The notes below the pieces were generated by a model. The model saw only the letters and a program-made list of their open reading frames with translations, made no database searches and had not been told where the DNA came from. This document shows positions 33,701-43,462 of a stretch of DNA of 64,000 nt, piece after piece (within the stretch, counting starts at the first letter, position 1; every line of letters starts with the position of its first letter). The stretch is taken from positions 558,001-622,000 of the forward strand of contig NZ_CP091510.1 of assembly GCF_022870905.1 (NCBI RefSeq). The letters run 5' to 3'. The DNA comes from Neisseria arctica (GTDB taxonomy: Bacteria; Pseudomonadota; Gammaproteobacteria; Burkholderiales; Neisseriaceae). The position numbers and the translations under genes were made by a program.

Positions 33701-36700
33701 TGATTTCTCCGGTAACGGCTTGTTCCGAAGCGGTATTTTGCCGGATCTCGCTATTGGTTTGGCCTCCGCGGATAACCAGAGGCGATTGTACAGACGTAGC
33801 GCCTTTAAATGTGGCCAAGCCGTGCGTAACGGATTTTCCGACCAGGCTGCCGCTGTTTTGGCTGCCGGCCATGGTTTTGTCGTAAACGTCTTTGGTTACT
33901 TTGAGCGGGTTATAAACCAGCCCTACGGATAAGCCGCTTTGTTTGCTTTGCTGCTCGGTATGGTTGCTGTCTGTGATATGCGCTGCGGTCAGGTTGACTT
34001 CGCTGCCTTGCAGGTTTATGTCTTGACCGGCATTCAGACGGCCTGCTTCGATGTTGAGAGCCTTATCCGCAATAATGGTTGTGTTGCCTTGGGTGCTGCC
34101 GATTTGGGAAAGGGTAAGGGTTTGGCTTGTGCCTTCTTGTTGCAGGCTTTGGCTGGATTTGCCGTAGCCTATGGAGGCAACGCCGCCTTTCAGGCTGCCG
34201 GTAAAGCCTTTGCGTGTTTCCTGCTGGAAGTTTTCATGATGAGTAGTATCAGTAACGGTATCAATATGAATATTTTGTCCGGCAACTAAACGGGTTTGTT
34301 CTTGTGCCAAAATGTTACTGCCACTTACCGTCAAATCATTGCCTGCACTAATCTGGATATTTCGTGCGGCAAGATTGCTGCCAACGGCATTTTCTTCAGC
34401 TATCCGGATATTGCTGATATTGGTCTGCTTACGTCCTCCTCCGGTTCGTCCGACATGCTTGGAGGCGTCATCAACCGTGTTGCTGCTGTTGCCTGCATTC
34501 AGTGCAATATCGTTACCGGCGCTCAGATTGAGTTTGCCGTCGCTGCTGTAAAGATCGGCGGCTGTGGTACTGATGTTATTTTGAGCTGCCAGCGTAATAT
34601 CGCCTTGTGCATGAATGGTGCTGCCTATATCGGTATGACTGTCACGGATAATATGGTTGTCGGCATCAAAATGGTTTTCCTGATGGCGGCCAGTACCCAC
34701 AGCTCCCAGTACAATCTTATTACCCGCCTGCAACAACGTTTGACCGTTGACTGCTGAATTGCCGATGTCGGCGGCAGCAAGGTTGATATTACGCCCGGCA
34801 TCCATTTGCAGAATCGCATTCTCTGCACCAGAAACGTAAATGCCGGCCAAGCGATCAAGATGGGTAACCGAACCTTGTTCGTTTTGGTTGCTTGCACTGG
34901 TACTGCGGTGATTGATGTCGCGCTCTGCTTGCAGCAGCAAGGTATTGTCGGCATCTATGCTGCCTCCAATATTGTTGATATCTTCGGCGGCATTGGCAGC
35001 CAATCGGGCAGCATGGATTCTGCCGCCGATGTTGTTAACCGTATCGGCATTAATTTGCAAGGCTTGGCGGGCGGCTATGGTACCGCTGTTGTCAAGGTTG
35101 CCGCCTATATCCAATGCAGCGACACTGCCTGAGAGTAGTGCGCCGTTGCCGTCTATATCACCCGGTTGTACACGGACATAAACTTGCGGTACAAAGACAA
35201 CTTGGACACTACCGTCGGGTAATGTAACATCTTGAGCAACCAGCCAGATGATATCACTGGTAAGGCGAGCAATCTGTTCTGCATTCAAGGCGATACCGGG
35301 AGTGAGGTTGAAAGCTTGTGCAGCAGTGATTCCGCTGTCCATCAAGGCCTTGAATTGTTCTTCATTATTGCTATGGCCATTCAAATAACGTTGGCCGGTG
35401 AGGTTCAGAATCTGCTCAGTGACCATGCGTTGCTCGTAATAGCCGTCGCCTAAGCGTTTATGCATATTTCCGGAATCAATGTTCAAGGCTTTGAGCATGT
35501 AATCGCTGGATAACCACTGGCGGTAATTGGTAAAAGCAGGGTCGGTTTCAATCAGATAACTGCCAGACTGGGCATTAACGGCAAACAGGCTGCTGTTCGG
35601 CAGTGTAGCGCCCGGTGTGCCGGTACGCACGGCTACTTCGGCAGCGGTGGCTGCATTGGTTTGTCGTACTGTTTGCTGGCTGTCATTTTGTGTTTTTGTG
35701 GCTTCGGCAGTGATAGTTTGGGCCGTGGCAGCACGATTTGGGATGTCTATGACCGATGTGGCCGCATCGGTGTTGATGCGCAAACCTTGGCGTTTCTCGG
35801 TGGTGTTTGCAGGTGTAACAGCCGCATATTCCCGGTAGGCAAAAGAGCCGAGGGAAATATGGTTATTGATTTCCGGTGCCGGAGCGTAATCTACCCGGTT
35901 GTGACCGGTACTATCCCGGCCTTTTTGGTGGTTACGCCAGTAAGAATGCAGGCCTGGAGAGGATTCGCTGTTCCAGCGCCCTTTGCTTATGTTGAGCCCG
36001 GCCTCGGCTGCTTGTTGCTGGGTCAGGCAACCATCGGCATTTGCGTTCTCGACCGCGCAACCCAAATCATGGGTTATCTTAGTGCCGAAGGATTCTTTAT
36101 TAAACAATTGGCCTTTAGGCAGATTAGCAGCCAGCTTGCCTCCAGCCACGATTTGGCTGTCGCTGTTCCACAATTCACTGGCGTTAATGGTCAGATTGTT
36201 ACCGGCAATAATTTTGGCCGGAGCAGTTTCTGTAACACGGGTTTCCTGGGTAATACGCCAATAATCATACTTATGCCAGCTTTCATGGCGTTGGCCGTCA
36301 GGAGTGCGCAACTGATTGGATTCATCGTTAAAAATACTCCAGCCCAATTCGGTCTGAGTGCCTTCGCGCAATCGTTCATCGCGCCCTTCTTGTGCCCCGT
36401 ATTCAACGATATGTTCACGACTGGTTTCCACCAGCTCGGTCTTAAGGTGCTCGTTGGTGTTACGCAGTTCTTTGGCGTAAATTTGCATATCACCACCAGA
36501 TTCGATGGTGGCGCTGCTGTTGTGGATGGTGTCCGCTGTGCCGATGGCTTGGTTTCGTCCGTCCAGTGCACCACCAATGGCCATTTCTCCATCGCTGAGT
36601 ATTAGTGCATTTTCCCGGTTGGTGAGGTTTTTTACTCCAAGATCAAGACGGCTTCGTGCTGCAATGGTGCCGGCTTTACCGTTTTCATTGTCGTTATTCA

Positions 36701-39700
36701 GGGTTTGGGCGGCAATAGCCAGGTGATTGCCATAAATTTTGGCGTTTTCTCCTAGATTGTGGAGCGTTTGTGCTGCAATCACGGTGTCGGCACCATCAAT
36801 CAGACCCTGATTGGTTAGGGTGCCGCTGATCTGAATTTGTGTGTCAGTGGCGTTGATTGCTCCGGTAGCTGTGTTGTCAAGCTTGTCCGCTTGCAAATGC
36901 AATTGTTGGCCGGCTTGCAAATTGCCCCGATTATCCAGTGTGCCGTCAATTTGAATATTTGCGTTACCTGAGGCGGCCATATCGCCGCGCTGCTGGTAAT
37001 CCGAGGCAAGATGGGCATTCAGGTTGCCCAAAGAGATGATTTTGCCGTCAAGGTTATTCAGAGTTTGGCTGCTCAAATTGAGTTGGTTGCCTGCAAACAA
37101 TTTACCAGTGTGGTTTTCGAGGGTGGTCAGCGGATGATTGCCATTACTGAGAGAAAGTGTATCAGTCGCAGTGATTTTGCCTTGGCTGTTATCCAGGTTA
37201 TGGCTGTTGATGTCTATGTGGTTGGCTTGAATGCCTTGGCTTTCGGTTTGGGTTCGGCTGTTATCCAACAAGGCTGTTTGAATGGAAAGGGATTCTCCGG
37301 CAGCCATCAGCCCCTGTTGGTTATTTAGCTCGTTGGTACTGGCAAGCTGCATATTGCCAACGGTCTGGATTTCTCCGTTTTGGTTATAAATGGCCGTGCT
37401 GTCGACAATGATGTTATTACCGCTCAATATGCTGCCTTGCTGGTTTTCTAGCGAGGAAGTATGGATCGACAGGGAGTCTTGTGCCAACAAGCCGCCGTTG
37501 CTGCGGGTGTTCTGATTGTTGAATGCGTGGCCGTGCGTATCGATATTGAGCGTACCGTTACTTTGTATCATGCCGCTGCTGTTGTTTAACGCGCCGCTTT
37601 GTAGCTCGGCTTGCGTGATGGCGCTGATACGGCCATTCTGATTATTGAGCTGTTGTTGCTGGGTGTCGATATGCAGATGCCCGTTAACACTGATTTCACC
37701 AGCCTGATTATTCAAACCCAGGCTGGCTAGGGTGGTTTCACCACCCGAAACAATACGACCCCGGCTGTTGTCCAGGTCTTTTTGGGCATGGAGGGCTATC
37801 TGGCCGCCAGACAGGATGCCGCTTTGATTGCCAATTTTCTGGGCTTGGATGTACAGTTGATCGGCCGCCGTGATTTGACCGCTCCGATTTTGTAGATTGC
37901 CGCTATTATTGATTGTTGTTGTGGAGCTTGCGGAGCCTATTTCACCGTTTTGATTGTCCAGATTGTTGCTGTTTAGACTGAGTAACCGATTTGCAGCAAT
38001 CAAGCCGCTTTGGTTGTTCAAGTCGCCCGTCACATTGGCTGTCAGCATGCCGGTGCTGAGTATGTGTCCTTGTTGATTGGTCAGAGTACCGGAGGATAGC
38101 AGCGTATCGCCGCCCGTTATTTGCCCTTGAGCATTGTCCAGCGTCCGGGATGTGAGTTGCAAAGACTCAGCAACAGCGATGCTGCCTTGGTTGTTGGTGC
38201 TTTCGGTTGCCTGGATATGGGCTGTTTTAGCAGCTATTGTGCCATCATCGTTGTTCATCCTGCCGCTTTGAATATTGAGGTCGGCTGCATAAATGCCTCC
38301 GCTGCCAGCAGTATGACTATTGTCCAATATTTTCTGGTGCGTGTTAATCAAGGCGGCTTTCTGTGCAATCAGACTCCCATTTTGGTTCAGTAAAGCTCCG
38401 CTCTGAATTTCAGCCTGCTGCCCGGCACCGATTTGCCCATCGGTATTGGTAAGTTGCCGACCTTGTGTGTCCATGGTAATGTTTTGATTGGCTAGAATTT
38501 GGCCTTGGCTATTGTCTAGAGCACCGCTGCTTATTTGCAAGTCGGTTTGGCTTAGCAGTTTCCCTTGTGTATTGTTGATTTGCTGGTTGCCTGCGCGCAC
38601 ATCCAGTTTGTGTCCCTGTATTGTGCCTTCAGTATTCTGGATGCCGCTTGCCATCAGCGAGATATTTCCCGTGGATTGGATGCGGCCTTGCTGGTTGTTA
38701 AGGCTGCCTGATTGTCCATCAATCGAAACGGTATCTTGTCCTGAGATGATTTCACCGGCTTGATTGTCAATGCCTTTGCTTTGCAGCGTAATGGATTGAT
38801 TGGCATGCAGTTTGCCTGCTTGATTTTGCCAAAGCGCCGCGGCATTGATATAGAGTGCATCGGCGCTGGCAATGCTGCCTTGCCGGTTGTTACCCTCACT
38901 GGTTCGGATTTCGGTGCTTTCACCGGAAGCTATATTGCCTTTGCTGTTGTCAAAGTACTCGCTTTCGATATTGATGCCATGACGGGCGCGGATTCGGCCG
39001 GATTGGTTGCTGAATGCCTGAGTTGCGCTTTGGAAATCAGTGGTTTCGATTTGGCCTTGGTTATTGTTGAATGTTTGTCCTCCTGCGTTCAGGTTATGCA
39101 AATTCAATATGCCCTGATTGCTGAGACTGCTGTGGCTGTTCACATCCGTTTCGCCGTTGGCACTGATACTGCCGCTGTTAATTAGGTTATCTACAACAGC
39201 AATGCTGCCTGCGGCTAGTGTTACAGGAACACTTGTAGTCGGCACGGTAGTAGTGACACCTCCGCCGGTGGCGGTGCTGGGGGCAGGAGAGGCGTTGCCG
39301 TTATTACTGCCGTTATCGGAGGAACCGTCGCCGGTGCTGCTGTCGGCCGGGGTGTAGCCGATCAGGCCGTTGTTACGGTTGGTGAGCGTCGCGGTATCTA
39401 CAGTCAATGTCTGCAAACCGGTTTGGCTGATGTCGCCACTGTTGAGGAGAGTGTCTGTTTCAATATCGAGGCGGGCTGCGCTGGTTTGGCCGCTGTTGCT
39501 GATTTCGCCGTTATTACGGATGTTCAGCTCGTTGGAGGAGGCTAACAGACCGCTGTTGTTCAATGAGGCCGTCTGAATGGCGGCTTTGCCTTGGGCGGAA
39601 ATGCTGCCGCTGTTTTCAAGCGCATCGGCACGAATGCTGACGGACGCATTATCAGCATGGCTTTGCTTTTGCTCGGAAGCAACGATGCTGCCGCTGTTGC

Positions 39701-40700
39701 CGATTTTGCCGTCGGCGCTGAGGGTGACGCCGCCCGCTCCTGCGAAGATTTGGCCGGCATTGTTGATGCCGATGCCCTTATCGGTGCTGACAAGGCGGAT
39801 TTTACCAGCATACATGCCGCCGAGGCTGCCGGTATCGATGGACACTTGGGGGGTATCAGTAGTTTGGCCGTCTGCAACCGGGGTATGCGTGCCGTCGGCG
39901 TGGATGTCGTTGCTGCCGGCAACCACTTGCAAGTCTTTCGCCCAAATGCCGGCATTGATCTGGGCGGCACGGGCGAGGATACGGGTGTAGTCGCTGTCGG
40001 ACGTATTAAGGCCTTTACCTGTAATGTCGATGCTGCCACCGCGTATGATAAAGCTTTCAAGATAGCCGTTGTTGAGCACTGGTTTGCCGGTAGTGAGTGT
40101 GACGCCGGCGGTGTTGATGAAGCCGCCGCCGTTCACCTGAATGCCGGCGGGGTTGGCCATGATCACTTCGGCGCGTTTGCCGCCTACTTCGATGTAGCCG
40201 TTCAGCAGGCTGGGGTTGCTGCTGTTGACTTGGTTCACAATCACTTTGGCTTCGCCGCCGGCCAGCCATGGATTGCCCTGTATCCAGCCGCCCAGCTGTG
40301 TTTGGGTATTGCTGCGGCTGTTGTTGAGGATGGCGCCTTTGCCGTCGACGTCGAACTGGCGGTATTGGTTCATCGATACGCCGCCGACCGTCGGCGTTTG
40401 GATGTTGACTTGCGGCAGGCCGTTGCCGGTTTTTAAGACGGTGGGCTGCTGGTTTTGCGGGGCGGCTTTGTCGGCCGTAATGCCGGTGGCGTGAGCGGGA
40501 AGTACCAACGCCAAACCGAACGCGAGCATCAGCGAGAAACAGACAACTGGTAGATGCAACACCGGAGTTGCTCCCCTTGCTAAAGTCGTGCCACCCGCGC
40601 TGTCCTGAACTGATTTACCTTCACGGGTAGTATTTTCGGCAACCACCACCATTTGGCCACGTTTTTTGTTGAAGATGACTTTATATAGGGTTTTGTTCAT
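30798..40700 (-). CDS. two-partner secretion exoprotein TpsA / CdiA-like (filamentous haemagglutinin family)
   Basis: A 3300-residue secreted protein and the only full-length copy. An extended signal peptide (MNKTLYKVIFNKKRGQMVVV, then hydrophobic VVCFSLMLAFGLALVLPAHA) leads into the TPS domain at about 73-320, with VNSSNPSLLNG and the IMANPAGIQVNGGG motif. A Ser/Gly/Thr linker lies at about 450-495. Long FHA-type repeats of the form LDNxxGxI follow to about 1450, and a second haemagglutinin-repeat region at about 1800-2750. From about residue 2888 (NELTANDFSYENM) it departs from all cassettes: there is no VENN pretoxin domain. Instead a 413-residue end carries G-H-S-R-G (Ser3155) and a late His (VHSCYG, His3263), suggesting an alpha/beta-hydrolase esterase or lipase. 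TpsB exports it; the lipoprotein gene follows. Confidence 0.92.
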   Translation of the reverse strand: MNKTLYKVIFNKKRGQMVVVAENTTREGKSVQDSAGGTTLARGATPVLHLPVVCFSLMLAFGLALVLPAHATGITADKAAPQNQQPTVLKTGNGLPQVNIQTPTVGGVSMNQYRQFDVDGKGAILNNSRSNTQTQLGGWIQGNPWLAGGEAKVIVNQVNSSNPSLLNGYIEVGGKRAEVIMANPAGIQVNGGGFINTAGVTLTTGKPVLNNGYLESFIIRGGSIDITGKGLNTSDSDYTRILARAAQINAGIWAKDLQVVAGSNDIHADGTHTPVADGQTTDTPQVSIDTGSLGGMYAGKIRLVSTDKGIGINNAGQIFAGAGGVTLSADGKIGNSGSIVASEQKQSHADNASVSIRADALENSGSISAQGKAAIQTASLNNSGLLASSNELNIRNNGEISNSGQTSAARLDIETDTLLNSGDISQTGLQTLTVDTATLTNRNNGLIGYTPADSSTGDGSSDNGSNNGNASPAPSTATGGGVTTTVPTTSVPVTLAAGSIAVVDNLINSGSISANGETDVNSHSSLSNQGILNLHNLNAGGQTFNNNQGQIETTDFQSATQAFSNQSGRIRARHGINIESEYFDNSKGNIASGESTEIRTSEGNNRQGSIASADALYINAAALWQNQAGKLHANQSITLQSKGIDNQAGEIISGQDTVSIDGQSGSLNNQQGRIQSTGNISLMASGIQNTEGTIQGHKLDVRAGNQQINNTQGKLLSQTDLQISSGALDNSQGQILANQNITMDTQGRQLTNTDGQIGAGQQAEIQSGALLNQNGSLIAQKAALINTHQKILDNSHTAGSGGIYAADLNIQSGRMNNDDGTIAAKTAHIQATESTNNQGSIAVAESLQLTSRTLDNAQGQITGGDTLLSSGTLTNQQGHILSTGMLTANVTGDLNNQSGLIAANRLLSLNSNNLDNQNGEIGSASSTTTINNSGNLQNRSGQITAADQLYIQAQKIGNQSGILSGGQIALHAQKDLDNSRGRIVSGGETTLASLGLNNQAGEISVNGHLHIDTQQQQLNNQNGRISAITQAELQSGALNNSSGMIQSNGTLNIDTHGHAFNNQNTRSNGGLLAQDSLSIHTSSLENQQGSILSGNNIIVDSTAIYNQNGEIQTVGNMQLASTNELNNQQGLMAAGESLSIQTALLDNSRTQTESQGIQANHIDINSHNLDNSQGKITATDTLSLSNGNHPLTTLENHTGKLFAGNQLNLSSQTLNNLDGKIISLGNLNAHLASDYQQRGDMAASGNANIQIDGTLDNRGNLQAGQQLHLQADKLDNTATGAINATDTQIQISGTLTNQGLIDGADTVIAAQTLHNLGENAKIYGNHLAIAAQTLNNDNENGKAGTIAARSRLDLGVKNLTNRENALILSDGEMAIGGALDGRNQAIGTADTIHNSSATIESGGDMQIYAKELRNTNEHLKTELVETSREHIVEYGAQEGRDERLREGTQTELGWSIFNDESNQLRTPDGQRHESWHKYDYWRITQETRVTETAPAKIIAGNNLTINASELWNSDSQIVAGGKLAANLPKGQLFNKESFGTKITHDLGCAVENANADGCLTQQQAAEAGLNISKGRWNSESSPGLHSYWRNHQKGRDSTGHNRVDYAPAPEINNHISLGSFAYREYAAVTPANTTEKRQGLRINTDAATSVIDIPNRAATAQTITAEATKTQNDSQQTVRQTNAATAAEVAVRTGTPGATLPNSSLFAVNAQSGSYLIETDPAFTNYRQWLSSDYMLKALNIDSGNMHKRLGDGYYEQRMVTEQILNLTGQRYLNGHSNNEEQFKALMDSGITAAQAFNLTPGIALNAEQIARLTSDIIWLVAQDVTLPDGSVQVVFVPQVYVRVQPGDIDGNGALLSGSVAALDIGGNLDNSGTIAARQALQINADTVNNIGGRIHAARLAANAAEDINNIGGSIDADNTLLLQAERDINHRSTSASNQNEQGSVTHLDRLAGIYVSGAENAILQMDAGRNINLAAADIGNSAVNGQTLLQAGNKIVLGAVGTGRHQENHFDADNHIIRDSHTDIGSTIHAQGDITLAAQNNISTTAADLYSSDGKLNLSAGNDIALNAGNSSNTVDDASKHVGRTGGGRKQTNISNIRIAEENAVGSNLAARNIQISAGNDLTVSGSNILAQEQTRLVAGQNIHIDTVTDTTHHENFQQETRKGFTGSLKGGVASIGYGKSSQSLQQEGTSQTLTLSQIGSTQGNTTIIADKALNIEAGRLNAGQDINLQGSEVNLTAAHITDSNHTEQQSKQSGLSVGLVYNPLKVTKDVYDKTMAGSQNSGSLVGKSVTHGLATFKGATSVQSPLVIRGGQTNSEIRQNTASEQAVTGEITAGRNLNIIATQSSINSEGTKISAEGNALLHARDNINLGFATDSQNQSADSRRSGFAIDTVDVLTPAGTFKDRGDGRGALANTTATRLSVGGTATLQTQKGDINILGSSAVAQEDLTLNAARDVNIRSTQNSSNLSETQTASGIGSAQISDTEYFSGWMKNTRSSRSSQVEQVKSQVGSLGGNVNIQAGGNYTQQVADVAAAKDINIRAQSIDILQDHNLGSSSQSERDLKIGAFAKVSSPLIDLANAAEGAVKSKADDRTRALQGLAAGAQAYQAYDAVNKVAGAAADNAQAVQKALQNGTAVDPKDLKQGAVLAKAEAGIGFKTANSSQNQSYAQSQSNRLSAGGNVNLQSTAGDIRMQHTQVQAGDTLSLDSARDIMLEAGQSRQHADGKNSNVGASVGVGASVGAQTGVYVYAEAGAGKGKYRSDAQTHENTTLNADHIRITGKGGTTLRGATATARRIDTDIGGKLHIESLQDTLSQESKQSGAGVRVQVSLGTAWEASGNFNQSNGSGQSATVNRQSGLFAEEDGYHIKADSVHLKGGAIASTAPAAQNELTANDFSYENMSNHTSGSASSMGVSVDQNMLNGSKYAIARGVVMDQVANSSESKSDNSTTYSVLSDGVFNISSENGQKAAESIRKDLEGAHRKLEAVDIQQMLTNVEAKRDAKGTLTDLALTFSSDEAYNKMFVESADVYVLERDKDGKIIPNGTDKNGKELPKYRKVTDEEKQNLQAGPGGKVTVFNNGIFTNIDSAAQYADQHNPDVQYFIYFPQTNNAFAEMLVAGYMKFMENDFMGLTNATQETKAIMAKYGQDGVHIDGHSRGAMTTGNALESLAKDEAQLGQLPALTVHFVGPAYNASKADGFLAPLQGREKMSSEQAAAAELKYQSHKADAVGGLIGGNKSTGGNLSEGKTTWQEWKDMLGNPATVHSCYGKGNDLCRDKRYWQQSPNNLPEWKPASFNSKTNW

Positions 40701-40757
40701 GATAATGCTTTGTTCAAATAAACGTTTGAATAATTGGAATAGATACTAAATAATTGT

Positions 40758-41279
40758 TTAAAACGGTGCTTGCCGTATAGGGTGAGCCTTCTCCCATGCA
40801 GCTTGTTGTACAGCATCAACGGCTTGCCCTTTAAACAACATGATTCTCATGCCGCGTTCATCCCCTCTATGATGTAAAGAACGCACGCATTGATGGGGAA
40901 ATAGCTGAACCGTTATATTTTTTATTAGGCGGCTGTGTCCAAAGGGAGCAAACCAATTAATGAACCACATGCAATCACCACTGTTCCAATCTTGGTTCTG
41001 CAGCAAGCTGTCGTTCGATTCCAGGTAACGTGATTGAGCCGCCTCATCGAAGTAGGCCCACGTGATATAACCCAGAGGTTGGGCATGACGGCTAAACAAG
41101 GCAAACTGGCCATTTTTCAATACGGGCAATACCCAAGCAGCCATTTCGTTGATAGGGCTGTTGCAATAGGCTTTTGATTTCATCCACAACCAGGTAATAG
41201 CGCCAAAAACCTCTGCTTCATTCCAAATTTCATCAGGAAACAGGCTCGGAGCAACAACATCTATATCTTCAAATTTCAT
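40758..41279 (-). CDS. HlyC-family toxin acyltransferase-like protein (CdiC-type), catalytic residues replaced
   Basis: A 173-residue cytoplasmic protein of the RTX-toxin lysine acyltransferase family. It aligns with E. coli HlyC through GAITWLWMKS, WVLPVLKNGQFALFSR, LGYITWAYFDE, WNSGDCMWFINWFAPFG. Family enzymes transfer acyl groups from acyl-ACP to toxin lysines, and some cdi loci have such a gene between cdiB and cdiA, as here. The HlyC catalytic His23 falls on Tyr38 and Asp92 on Asn108, so the usual chemistry seems unavailable. It lies 14 bases after tpsB and 57 bases before tpsA, clearly in the same operon. Confidence 0.85.
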   Translation of the reverse strand: MKFEDIDVVAPSLFPDEIWNEAEVFGAITWLWMKSKAYCNSPINEMAAWVLPVLKNGQFALFSRHAQPLGYITWAYFDEAAQSRYLESNDSLLQNQDWNSGDCMWFINWFAPFGHSRLIKNITVQLFPHQCVRSLHHRGDERGMRIMLFKGQAVDAVQQAAWEKAHPIRQAPF

Positions 41280-41293
41280 TTATCTGCTTTTCA

Positions 41294-43075
41294 TTAAAAC
41301 GAATAATTCAAACTGAATCCCAATGCCGTATTGGCCGTCTGAAAGCCGGAGGGCTTTTTAAACGGCCTGCCGGCGAACACATCGTAATAAAGCTGGCCGC
41401 CGGCCTTGATTTGCCCTTTAAGACCGACCACGCCGCCGGCGAGAGTTTGATCGAGCAGTTTCGGCGCGGATGGCCCAGACACATGGCCGACATCGGCACC
41501 GATATACGCCAAATGTCCCGGCCGGTATTGCCAGCTCAGATCGTTGCGCCAATACCAGCCACGCTCGGCCGCCAGGGTCATCTCGCCATCGAAGCCACGC
41601 ACGGTGTATCGCCCGCCGATGGCAAGTTTGTCCAGCTGTATCAGCGGCGATTTGTTCCATTGGGCATGTACGGCGGTGTCGTAGGCCAAAGTCTGTTTGC
41701 CGATGGAGAAGGGTAGGTTGAGACCGGCATCGGCAGTGAGGATTTTCATGCGCGAAGTGCCTTCGCCGACGGCTTCTTCAGGCGCACGCAAGCTGTTGGC
41801 CCCGCCGGTACCGCGTTTGTAGGCCGCACCAAGGTTGAGGGTGGCATTGCCGATGTATTCCTTGTGGCTCAGATTGAGTCCCCAACCGGCGGTTTTGCGG
41901 CGCTGTACGGGAATTTCAGCATCATTGATGAAACTGTGTGATTCCTGCTTCCACAGTTTCAAACCGGCATGACTTTTACGGTGGGCATCCCGGTAAAGCA
42001 GGCGGGTGACGCCGATGTCGGTATTGAAGCGCTCACCGTTGTAATCATAGTTTTCACTATCGCCGGCCACCGCCTGATGGTAGCGGTAACGGCTGTGGTT
42101 GAACGCCCACAGCCAGTTGCCGAACGGCACTGAATAATGTGCTGCCAGAGATTTGCTGCCGCTGCCGGTGGTGTGGCCGTCGTTATCTGTGTAGCTGGCT
42201 TTATGGCCCAAATCGCGGCCGTATGAAAGATAGAACAAATCGCTCAAACCAAACGGGTTGTCGGCCGAGAAGGTCACATTGGCCTGGTATTTGCCGGTTT
42301 CCTTACTGCCGCTGTCGTCAACGCCGAAACTCAGGCGGTAGGGCAGAGGGCGCTGCTGCCATTGCACCACCACGTCGCTTTGGTTGGGGACTGCTGCCGG
42401 TTCGATGCGGATGTCGGCTTCGGCGGTGGGGATGCGTTTGAGGTTTTCCAGTCCTTGCTCCAGATCACGGAGATTGAGAATTTGGCCGTTTGAAATAGGA
42501 AATTCGTTCTGAAAGTTTGCAATGCGTCCTGCGGTATTATTGCTGTTTTCTTTTCCTTGCACATATAGTTTGCCTATACGTCCGGGGGCAACAGTTAAGG
42601 TCAGGATACTGTTATTTAAGTCTTGCGGGGCAGCCAAAATGCGGGTGGTGATATAACCCTTGCCGATTAATGTATTTTGGGTAGATGACATTATGCGGTT
42701 GATTCCTTGCGCCCCCAAGCACATACCGGATTTAAATCCGAGAGAATCTAATGACTTTTTGAGGTCTGCTTGAAATTGCTGTGCACTATCGCCATCAAGC
42801 AATACTTGTTGGATGTGGAAGCATGGAGACTCCTCCTCCGGCAGGGTTGTTGCAGGTGATTGTATTTTTCTATCTAAACGTACATCTTGGCTAGGCTGCC
42901 ATTGTTGCTGTTGCTGGTCGATGCGCTGCTGTTCGCGCAAAAAATGATTTTCTTGTACTTCGGCGGCTTGATGTTCTGATTCTGCAGCGATGGGAGCCGA
43001 AAAAAGAGTTGTTGGTAAGGTAAGGGTGACTAAAGCTGTTGCTAAGGGTTTGATTTTATAGTTTAGCGTTTTCAT
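41294..43075 (-). CDS. two-partner secretion outer-membrane transporter TpsB / CdiB-like
   Basis: A 593-residue Omp85-superfamily transporter of the FhaC/ShlB type that exports TpsA. A signal peptide (ALVTLTLPTTLFSAPIAA) is followed by a Gln-rich plug-helix region (REQQRIDQQQQQWQ). Then come POTRA domains at about 85-235 (CFHIQQVLLDG, GYITTRILAAPQDLNNSILTLTV, RIPTAEADIRI) and a beta-barrel to the C-terminal Phe (GFSLNYSF). The family motif VRGFDG, of the lid loop L6, is present at about residue 505. It is the first gene of the minus-strand operon with the acyltransferase-like gene and tpsA. It resembles meningococcal HrpB in layout. Confidence 0.94.
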   Translation of the reverse strand: MKTLNYKIKPLATALVTLTLPTTLFSAPIAAESEHQAAEVQENHFLREQQRIDQQQQQWQPSQDVRLDRKIQSPATTLPEEESPCFHIQQVLLDGDSAQQFQADLKKSLDSLGFKSGMCLGAQGINRIMSSTQNTLIGKGYITTRILAAPQDLNNSILTLTVAPGRIGKLYVQGKENSNNTAGRIANFQNEFPISNGQILNLRDLEQGLENLKRIPTAEADIRIEPAAVPNQSDVVVQWQQRPLPYRLSFGVDDSGSKETGKYQANVTFSADNPFGLSDLFYLSYGRDLGHKASYTDNDGHTTGSGSKSLAAHYSVPFGNWLWAFNHSRYRYHQAVAGDSENYDYNGERFNTDIGVTRLLYRDAHRKSHAGLKLWKQESHSFINDAEIPVQRRKTAGWGLNLSHKEYIGNATLNLGAAYKRGTGGANSLRAPEEAVGEGTSRMKILTADAGLNLPFSIGKQTLAYDTAVHAQWNKSPLIQLDKLAIGGRYTVRGFDGEMTLAAERGWYWRNDLSWQYRPGHLAYIGADVGHVSGPSAPKLLDQTLAGGVVGLKGQIKAGGQLYYDVFAGRPFKKPSGFQTANTALGFSLNYSF

Positions 43076-43415
43076 CTTTATTAAATAAACTTATCTGGTT
43101 GTTAGATATATTTTATTTGTAAAAATAATTTAACATTAAGTGGAGCTGAAAGGCTGAACCAGGTAATAAAAGGTTAAAACTTAGTAATGGGCGGTATTGG
43201 GAAGTCGCGATTTCATTTTCAGTAAGAGAACTTATTTATTATTTTATTTAAATCTTAACAGGCTCGCCGTAAGACTATTGGTATCTCTAATTGAAACTGG
43301 CTGTGGATTTTCAAAAAATTGAAATACTTGAAGTTTATAGGGTTCTAGCCATTATTTTCAGACGGCTGTTTGAAGATACCTGTTGCGGATCCTTATGCAC
43401 ATGATATTAGGCTAC
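43076..43415. other. intergenic region upstream of tpsB
   Basis: An AT-rich stretch that must carry the promoter of the tpsB operon. I see no convincing -35/-10 pair. It also holds a partial DUS near 43361. Beyond it lies the secA terminator. Confidence 0.35.
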
Positions 43416-43446
43416 AAAAAACCGCTGTAATATACAGCGGTTTTTT
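43416..43446 (-). terminator. intrinsic terminator after secA
   Basis: AAAAAACCGCTGTA and TACAGCGGTTTTTT enclose a three-base loop. It is symmetric, so it can stop transcription from both sides and insulates secA from the tps operon. Confidence 0.85.
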
Positions 43447-43462
43447 AGTAAGAAGCCCGTAT

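Noticed and set aside
35661-36605. 314-codon plus-strand frame opposite tpsA
   Set aside because: Antisense shadow of the TpsA middle region, without start context or family resemblance.
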